Below are positions 1 to 5,000 of a stretch of 6,440 nucleotides of DNA, piece by piece. The notes under the pieces are model-generated. The model was not told where the DNA came from. It did no database searches and was given only the letters and a program-made list of their open reading frames with translations. The stretch comes from Clostridia bacterium. Its GTDB lineage: Bacteria > Bacillota > Clostridia > UMGS1883. The translations under genes were made by a program, and so were the position numbers. The stretch spans positions 1-6,440 of the forward strand of contig JAFUJG010000037.1 of NCBI GenBank assembly GCA_017468215.1, in the 5' to 3' direction. Numbering within the stretch: the first letter of the stretch is position 1; the number at the start of each line of letters is the position of its first letter.

Positions 1-4
1 ATAT

Positions 5-81
5 GGCGGTGTAGCTCAGTTGGCTAGAGCAAACGGTTCATACCCGTTAGGTCGGTGGTTCAAGTCCACTCGCCGCTACCA
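5..81 (+). tRNA. tRNA-Met (CAT anticodon), elongator type
   Basis: A complete 77-nt cloverleaf with an encoded CCA end (79-81). The acceptor stem pairs 5-11 with 71-77, with G-T wobbles at the outermost pair and one inner pair. The anticodon stem is AACGG (32-36) with CCGTT (44-48), and the loop 37-43 carries CAT at 39-41. The T stem 54-58/66-70 flanks TTCAAGT. It is the elongator rather than the initiator: the first pair is G-T instead of the unpaired C-A of initiators, and the anticodon stem lacks the three G-C pairs typical of initiator tRNA. The acceptor and D-arm sequence resembles Bacillus-type elongator tRNA-Met from memory. A CAT tRNA could also be lysidine-modified tRNA-Ile2, but that family begins differently. 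No promoter is visible in the 4 bases upstream, so it is transcribed from outside the window. Confidence 0.95.
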
Positions 82-86
82 CCTTT

Positions 87-161
87 GGCCCGATGGTCAA
101 GCGGTTAAGACACCGCCCTTTCACGGCGGTATCGGGGGTTCGATTCCCCCTCGGGTCACCA
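87..161 (+). tRNA. tRNA-Glu (TTC anticodon), copy 1
   Basis: A complete 75-nt tRNA with encoded CCA. The acceptor stem GGCCCGA (87-93) pairs with TCGGGTC (151-157), and the discriminator base is A158. The anticodon stem CCGCC (113-117) pairs with GGCGG (125-129); the loop CTTTCAC carries TTC at 120-122. It starts 5 nt after tRNA-Met, so the two are almost certainly cotranscribed and ended by the hairpin that follows immediately. It is identical over all 75 bases to the copy at 428-502. Confidence 0.97.
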
Positions 162-202
162 AAACAAAAAGCACTTCTTATGAAGTGCTTTTTGTTTTGG
201 TG
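157..202 (+). terminator. Rho-independent terminator of the tRNA-Met/tRNA-Glu transcript, 21-bp perfect stem
   Basis: Bases 157-177 are perfectly complementary to 182-202 around a TTAT loop (178-181). The GC core is GCACTTC/GAAGTGC and the downstream arm carries TTTTTGTTTT (189-198), serving as the U-tract. The upstream arm reaches back into the last five bases of tRNA-Glu (C157, the discriminator and CCA), which is unusual. The A-rich lower arm makes it potentially bidirectional. Confidence 0.88.
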
Positions 203-346
203 AATGAAGCATGCTCTGCGAGCATATGAAGTCGCTTGCGCTAATGAAGTACCCTTCGGGCATGAAGAAAGAGGGGAGATGTGGCATGCTTTGCTTCATG
301 TTTGTCTTCGACAAACACTTCATGCGAACGAAGTGAGCGCTTCATT
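203..346. repeat. Hairpin-array element A (ATGAAG joints, inverted halves)
   Basis: No gene is supported in this intergenic stretch. The hexamer ATGAAG occurs at 204, 226, 244 and 262, and its reverse complement CTTCAT at 294, 318 and 340, so joints are spaced 18-24 bp and flip orientation around a core at about 268-293. Between joints lie short palindromes with different stems: ATGCTC/GAGCAT (211-225), CCC-TTC-GGG (252-260) and GTTTGTC/GACAAAC (300-316). The unit at 232-242 is degenerate. The outer ends AATGAAGC (203-210) and GCTTCATT (339-346) form an 8-bp terminal inverted repeat. It looks like a non-coding palindromic repeat or MITE-like element; no obvious target-site duplication is seen. 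The name and function are unknown. Confidence 0.7.
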
Positions 347-368
347 TCAAAAATCTTTCAAAAAACCC

Positions 369-397
369 TTGACAAATGTATGTTTATCCAGTATAAT
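369..397 (+). promoter_or_regulatory. SigA promoter for the second tRNA-Glu
   Basis: A perfect -35 TTGACA (369-374) and a perfect -10 TATAAT (392-397) are separated by 17 bp. The A/T-rich stretch just upstream (347-365, with runs of A) could act as an UP element. Transcription should begin near 403-405, giving a short 5' leader of about 23-25 nt before the tRNA at 428. Full consensus fits a strongly expressed stable RNA gene. Confidence 0.92.
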
Positions 398-427
398 AAC
401 CAAGGTGTAAGAAAACAATATAATTAT

Positions 428-502
428 GGCCCGATGGTCAAGCGGTTAAGACACCGCCCTTTCACGGCGGTATCGGGGGTTCGATTCCCCCTCGGGTCAC
501 CA
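428..502 (+). tRNA. tRNA-Glu (TTC anticodon), copy 2
   Basis: A second complete 75-nt tRNA-Glu with CCA, base-for-base identical to 87-161; the anticodon TTC is at 461-463. Unlike copy 1 it stands alone, with its own promoter at 369-397 and its own terminator at 504-533. The sequence upstream differs from that of copy 1, so the duplicated block is the tRNA plus the terminator core, not the whole transcription unit. Confidence 0.97.
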
Positions 503-503
503 G

Positions 504-533
504 AAAAGGCACTTCTTATGAAGTGCTTTTTTT
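504..533 (+). terminator. Rho-independent terminator of tRNA-Glu copy 2
   Basis: The stem GCACTTC (509-515) pairs with GAAGTGC (520-526) around a TTAT loop, followed by seven T (527-533). The core hairpin and loop are identical to the copy 1 terminator, but the flanking arms differ: AAAAG pairs with the T-run through one G-T wobble, and the stem does not extend into the tRNA. Confidence 0.92.
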
Positions 534-534
534 C

Positions 535-713
535 AATGAAATAAATCCCTTTGGGATTTGTGAAATTCACCTTACGGTGAATGAAATAGCTTCGCTATGA
601 AATGCACTGCGGTGCATGGGGGATTTATTTTATTTCGCTGAAAGCGTTGGCTTTCAATTTCACAATTTACGAAGCAAATTATTTCATATTGAGAGATAGC
701 GAGATATTTCATT
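535..713. repeat. Hairpin-array element B (ATGAAAT joints, inverted halves)
   Basis: A non-coding stretch between the tRNA-Glu terminator and the convergent operon terminator. The joint ATGAAAT (or GTGAAAT) occurs at 536, 560, 581 and 597, and its reverse complement ATTTCAY at 657, 681 and 706, with a variant ATTTCGC at 632. Local hairpins between joints are AAATCCC/GGGATTT (543-559), ATTCACC/GGTGAAT (565-582), ATAGC/GCTAT (586-598), ATGCAC/GTGCAT (602-617), TGAAAGC/GCTTTCA (639-656) and an imperfect AATTT-centred one (664-680). The outer ends AATGAAAT (535-542) and ATTTCATT (706-713) are an 8-bp terminal inverted repeat. A longer pairing of 535-549 with 620-634 encloses three hairpins. Same architecture as element A with a different joint; function unknown. 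Confidence 0.72.
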
Positions 714-724
714 AAAAACTATAT

Positions 725-760
725 ACAAAAAAACGAGAGCATGGCTCTCGTTTTTTTTGT
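725..760 (-). terminator. Bidirectional terminator at the end of the secreted-protein operon
   Basis: The stem CGAGAGC (734-740) pairs with GCTCTCG (744-750) around a 3-nt loop, flanked by seven A (727-733) on one side and eight T (751-758) on the other. Read on the - strand it ends in a T-run right after the stop codon of the 345-residue gene; the base of the hairpin abuts that stop codon (760-762). The symmetric flanks would also stop rightward transcription arriving from the tRNA side. Confidence 0.92.
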
Positions 761-1797
761 TATTTAATTATCACAATTGGCTTCAAACTGAAAATTGGTG
801 AATATGGGTCATCCGGATCAGGATTGAAATTGAGTTCCTTGGGAACACAATAATATACACATTCAACAAATCTTTCAGTTTCCGTATTGTAGCGAAGGAA
901 CACATAGTTGGAATACTTTGCTGTGTTCTCAAAAGCATCCGTTGCACTGACCTTATTGTTTGTGCACGAAATAATTGGTTCGCCTGTTTCGCCATTAATT
1001 GCGATTCCCACCCTATAACATGCGGTACCTGTGCTCTCTGCCTTATACGCTATATTATTTGCAGCTGTGCCACATTTTAACGTAGAACCTTGTTTTGCGA
1101 ACATTATAGAGACTATGTTCTGATATTTTTTTGAACCGTCAGAGGGGTTATAAATGCCATAATCAGCTTTAAATTCATCCTGGTCAATTGGCCAGCCTAA
1201 ACTTGCCAAAAGCTCAATTGCGGCACAGTCGGCAGCTTTATCTGTGCCGATTAATACAACACTGCCGGGTACAACATCTGCAATTTTGTCGGATAAACCT
1301 AAAACTGCAACTTTGTCGGCAAGGTTGTAGCTTACTTCTTCTCCCGCTTTAAAACCTGTAATTGTTTCGTTTGTTATTGCTGAGACAATCATCACATTGT
1401 CTTCCTGGTTAAAGGTATAGGGGGCAAACTGGAATTCAGGTATTGGAGTGTCGCTCCCTTGAGCATACGCTCTGCCGTCTTTTATGTTATAGGGAGAGCA
1501 AATAGGGGCAAGGTCTTCCTTGTCCCAAATATAAACCGTGTATTCCGAAGCTTCGCTAACCTTTAACTCAACCAAACCGTCAATTCCTATGTCTTGGAAT
1601 TTGACATCAACTAATAAACCTTCGCTAATACCCGCCACAAAAAACCTTCCATTTTCTGCATCTGTCAGCTGAGCATAGACAGTGTCGTCAACAATGCTCA
1701 AGCTGTCAATCTGTGCACCAAGTGCACAGATTGAAGCAGTAAATATCAGTGCTATGGCAGCCAGCAAGGCTACAATAAGCTTCTTGATTTTTAACAT
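760..1797 (-). CDS. Secreted protein of unknown function, 345 residues
   Basis: The protein begins with a clear Sec signal peptide: MLKIKK, then a hydrophobic stretch to about residue 27, with likely cleavage near ALG/AQ (27-28). C24 is preceded by ASI, so there is no lipobox. Residues 29-105 are beta-rich and contain YTVYIWDKEDLAPI (86-99). This resembles a small module with a VFLWDSxxxMKPL-like motif in many clostridial secreted enzymes (recalled, not searched). Residues 150-200 (YNLADKVAVLG..., PGSVVLIGTD) resemble beta modules of large surface proteins. The mature part has seven cysteines (100, 191, 242, 260, 278, 313, 317). No catalytic motif, membrane anchor, LPxTG or dockerin is visible. 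It is the second gene of a two-gene operon, starting 9 nt after the small acidic ORF. No Shine-Dalgarno is visible before the ATG, so translation is probably coupled. Gene certain, function unknown. Confidence 0.85.
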   Translation of the reverse strand: MLKIKKLIVALLAAIALIFTASICALGAQIDSLSIVDDTVYAQLTDAENGRFFVAGISEGLLVDVKFQDIGIDGLVELKVSEASEYTVYIWDKEDLAPICSPYNIKDGRAYAQGSDTPIPEFQFAPYTFNQEDNVMIVSAITNETITGFKAGEEVSYNLADKVAVLGLSDKIADVVPGSVVLIGTDKAADCAAIELLASLGWPIDQDEFKADYGIYNPSDGSKKYQNIVSIMFAKQGSTLKCGTAANNIAYKAESTGTACYRVGIAINGETGEPIISCTNNKVSATDAFENTAKYSNYVFLRYNTETERFVECVYYCVPKELNFNPDPDDPYSPIFSLKPIVIIK

Positions 1798-1806
1798 GTC
1801 TGATAA

Positions 1807-1956
1807 TTAGTCAGCGATGATTTCGAAGCCTTCGCTTTCGTTATCGAAGCCGTCGTCACCAGCAGGGTCGCCACCGATATTATCGAGGTCGCTGTCAGCA
1901 AGAACATCTTCAAGAGTAAACAATTCAGATAATTCGGGAGTCATATACTTTTTCAT
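1807..1956 (-). CDS. Small acidic protein, 49 residues (short ORF)
   Basis: The ORF starts MKKYMTPELSELFTLEDV, continues through a D/G/N-rich middle (LADSDLDNIGGDPAGDD) and ends GFEIIAD with TAA. By composition 15 of 49 residues are D or E, with only two K and no C, H, R, W or Q. It has no signal peptide or membrane segment. The start is supported by AAAGGTG 9 nt upstream and by a good promoter at 1991-2019. The opening MKKYxxPEL followed by an EDV-like turn resembles short unannotated ORFs I associate with gut Clostridia (recollection only). It could be a small peptide precursor, a partner of the downstream secreted protein, or a coupling leader. No peptide-modifying enzyme is in the window. 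It is in the same frame as the downstream gene, separated by its TAA and three codons. Confidence 0.72.
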   Translation of the reverse strand: MKKYMTPELSELFTLEDVLADSDLDNIGGDPAGDDGFDNESEGFEIIAD

Positions 1957-1965
1957 TTACACTCA

Positions 1966-1972
1966 CACCTTT
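1966..1972 (-). promoter_or_regulatory. Ribosome binding site of the 49-residue ORF
   Basis: On the - strand AAAGGTG lies 9 nt before the ATG at 1954-1956. It is the only plausible Shine-Dalgarno in the operon; nothing comparable precedes the second gene. This fixes the small ORF as translated and suggests the downstream gene depends on it. Confidence 0.7.
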
Positions 1973-1990
1973 CTGTAGTGATACACAATT

Positions 1991-2019
1991 ATTCTAACAC
2001 GTAGTTTTATAAATTGCAA
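1991..2019 (-). promoter_or_regulatory. SigA promoter of the small ORF / secreted protein operon
   Basis: On the - strand, -35 TTGCAA (2014-2019, 4 of 6 consensus) and -10 TAGAAT (1991-1996, 5 of 6) are separated by 17 bp. TGT directly before the -10 gives an extended -10. The start should be near 1982-1985, giving a leader of about 27 nt. It lies just past the terminator of the upstream lyase gene, so the operon is an independent unit. Confidence 0.75.
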
Positions 2020-2040
2020 GAGTATTTTTATAAAAAAATT

Positions 2041-2077
2041 AAAAAAACGCAGAAAATTTTAAATTTTCTGCGTTTTT
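2041..2077 (-). terminator. Rho-independent terminator of the polysaccharide lyase gene
   Basis: The stem CGCAGAAAA (2048-2056) pairs with TTTTCTGCG (2064-2072) around a 7-nt AT loop, and the flanking A-run (2043-2047) pairs with T2073-2077. On the - strand the hairpin starts 7 nt after the lyase stop codon and ends in seven T (complement of 2041-2047), then a further T-rich stretch. Confidence 0.92.
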
Positions 2078-2084
2078 AAGGGGT

Positions 2085-5000
2085 TTATTCAGCTGTAGGG
2101 TCTGTAAAATCGAAGGTTATTGAACCATCAGAGCTGGTTACGTTAGAAATATTTTCCGAGACAACGCTGTTGTTGTTATTGATACGGATAAATTCCTGCC
2201 AGTAATCCATAAGCTCAACCGGAGCAGTGAAGCCTTCTGTTAAGGGAGTAATAGTAATTGTATAAACATTACCGTTCTTGATGCAGGTTACATCAAAGAA
2301 TACATCGCCGGAATAAGCGCCTGCACCCTCGGTACATACCGAAACACTGCCGTCCAGGAAAAGTGTAATACGTACACCAACCATGTTTACATATGCGTTA
2401 AGCACTGCATAAAGTCCGCCTGTTTCAGAAACGCTGTAATTGTCCTCTGAATTTTCAATTCCGTTGGTGCCGTTCTTCATAAGACCTACGGAAACCTGAT
2501 AAATACTTCGTGTTATGGACTGAGTATTTCTAATGCGAGCAGTTGTACCATCGGAATATGTAACATCAACATAAGCTGTTGCAGTAAATTCACGGTTGAA
2601 GTTAGACTCTGCAAGGTTTGTTATTGCTACAGTAAAGATTGTATCGTCATCGTTCTGGAAGTCTTTTGCAGGAACGTCAGTAACACTGTCGCTTCCTTCT
2701 GCAGTGATTTCCATACCATAGGTGAACTTTTCGTCATCGACGTAGCTTCGGTCTATCTGTGCAATAAATCTCAAGCCGCTGTCAGATGCAATCTTGCCGT
2801 TTGCGTCTACTCCGTTACCGATTCTTACCTGTGCACCTGTTACAATAGATACGTTTACACCTGTTGTTGTGATAATATCTCCGTCAGATACTTCGAGTGT
2901 GCCAGCATTCACAAGCTTTGTTGTGTCGCCGGAGGTAACTGTGTAACCCATTACATTATCGGGGAGCTTTCCGTTTTCGCCAAGCTCGATTGTGCCTTCT
3001 GTGATAACTTCTTCGCCATCAAGAGAAACTGTAACATATTCAAAATCCTGAACTTCGCAAATTTTGAAATTGCCCACAGAAACCTGACCGTATTCGTGCG
3101 CCCAGCCAAGCTGGAACATAAAGTAACCGTCTGCTGTAGCTGTAGCTGTGGTGGAAATTGTTACCCATTCATCAGCTGTCGTAAGGTAACGGTTTCTGCC
3201 AATGGAGTTATCGAGCACCCATGTGAGTGTATTAATATCTCCGTTTGTGCCGGGAATTTTAGTTGCATAGTTATCACCGTTAACACTTACTGCTGTGAAG
3301 CCTACAACGTTGTTAACACTTGCAATGCTTGTTGCTTTTATGTCAAAGCTCATGTAATAGGTCTTGCCCTTTTCTGCCTTAAGGTAGCTGTTTACATCAT
3401 TTGCATCCTTCATCCAGCTTGTGAGAACAAATGCCATGTAAGGCTCGCTTACGTCGCTCTTCCAAGGATATGCACCCCAGTCGGAAGAAGTCATTGTGCT
3501 TCTTGCAGGGGTTGTTACATAAGCATTTTCACTATCTGTTGCCGCTGTGTAGATAAAGTGTGAATCCGTAGTTGAACCTGCACCCTTACTCGAGTGAAGG
3601 TAAATGTCAGGACGGTTGCTAAGTGCCTGATGCTCGCCGTTTACATAACCACCTTGCCAGCCTGTGACGTAGGTGTAACCGTCTGCGGTTGTAGTTTCAC
3701 TCATGTCACCGTTGTAAATGAGGTTTTCGCCGAGAGAGGAGGTTTTTCTGTATACTGCTGTAAGAGTAGAGTCTTCGCCTACAACGCAGGAAATATTTGA
3801 CAAGGAAGTGTCAAGTGTGTAGACGCTGTTGTCCTTCTCGATTGTAGCGGGAGCAGGGTATGTATATGTGCCAAGTGTGGGACTAATAGAAACTATGACA
3901 TCTTCTGTAAGTGTATTGCCGAGGATATCTTCAAAGGATACTGTGATAGTTTCTGCACTCTTGTAGTAAACCTCAATTACGTTGTCGCTCTTTGCTACAA
4001 CAGCACTGAGCTTTGAAGCTTCAGCATCGATAAAGTAGGTTGCATCACCTGATGTAATTGTATCTTCTGCCTCGTAAAGGTAAACCTCACCTAAGTTGCC
4101 GGAGTCTGTTTCTGTGGAATAAAGCACGCCGTCACGGTATTCACGGATTGTAACGGTGGGATAACCTTCGGAGGAGGTCTGGTAGTTATAGGTTACTTCA
4201 AGATAGGGGCGGTTTGCCTCTGCTGCAGCTAATGCGTAATATTTAGCGGAGCCTGATTCACTAAGCATTGCCCAAGTGAATTTATAGTTGTCATTTGCGG
4301 CAAGGTACTGGGGGAAGTTTGTTGTAAACTGTACCCAGTTGTTTACAGCAACGTCTGATGCGCTACCGCTCCAACGGTAGCTGTAACCTGTGAAGCCTGC
4401 GCCGCTGCTTGTGCCGTGAGAGGGCATTTTAGAGGAGTCAAGAACAAAGGAAAGGTTACTTCTTGTCCATGTGCCGTAATCAAGGTAATAGAAGTGCATA
4501 TTGCCTGCAGATGCATTTTCATACATCTTCATATTAAGTGTAACATTTGTAATTTCCTTATCTGCAAAATCAGAAAGGTCATAAGCCATGTAGGCGTTTC
4601 TGTTGTTCCAGCTAGAAAGAGCCGCCTGGATAATTGTTGTATTACTTGTGCCTTCGTTGCCGCTTGCATAAGAATAGAAACCATCCTTGTCGGGATAAAC
4701 TTTAGCAACTGCGCCTGTAACAGATTCGCCTACGGCAGACGCAACTGCATAAATATAGTTGCCGCTCTTTGTGAATGAAACTTCTTCGCCGTTAAAGATA
4801 ACGGTTGTTGCATTAGGTGCATAAATCTTGATTGCTGTTGCACTGTCACTGTCAGCCACGAGCTTTTCGCCGTTAATTGTAACTGTGCCGTTATCCATTG
4901 TAACGCCCATGGAAATGATTGTAGAGCCGGATTCAATCTTGCCTTCGATTTTCTTACCGTCGGCAATCATGTATTCGGTATCGGAAACATACGCCATCTT

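Noticed and set aside
5..81. Initiator tRNA or tRNA-Ile2 for the CAT tRNA
   Set aside because: The first pair is not C-A, the anticodon stem lacks GGG/CCC, and the acceptor sequence does not resemble the Ile2 family.
87..502. Integrated element bounded by the two tRNA-Glu copies as attachment sites
   Set aside because: The interval holds no integrase or cargo, only a hairpin array and a promoter; a simple tRNA duplication explains the repeat.
20..544. Three open frames on the + strand (20-229, 204-410, 281-544)
   Set aside because: They run through tRNA genes, terminators and hairpin array A and lack ribosome binding sites; their reading is a by-product of the RNA genes.
203..713. CRISPR array
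   Set aside because: The repeated joints are only 6-7 bp, spacing varies from 16 to 25 bp, the intervals are palindromic and orientation flips midway; there are no cas genes.
783..995. 70-codon - strand frame inside the secreted-protein gene
   Set aside because: It overlaps the real frame completely and looks like an out-of-frame translation without a start signal.
1720..1797. Lipoprotein signal on the 345-residue protein (C24)
   Set aside because: The residues before the cysteine are ASI, which do not fit a lipobox needing G, A or S just before C; a standard signal peptidase site follows.
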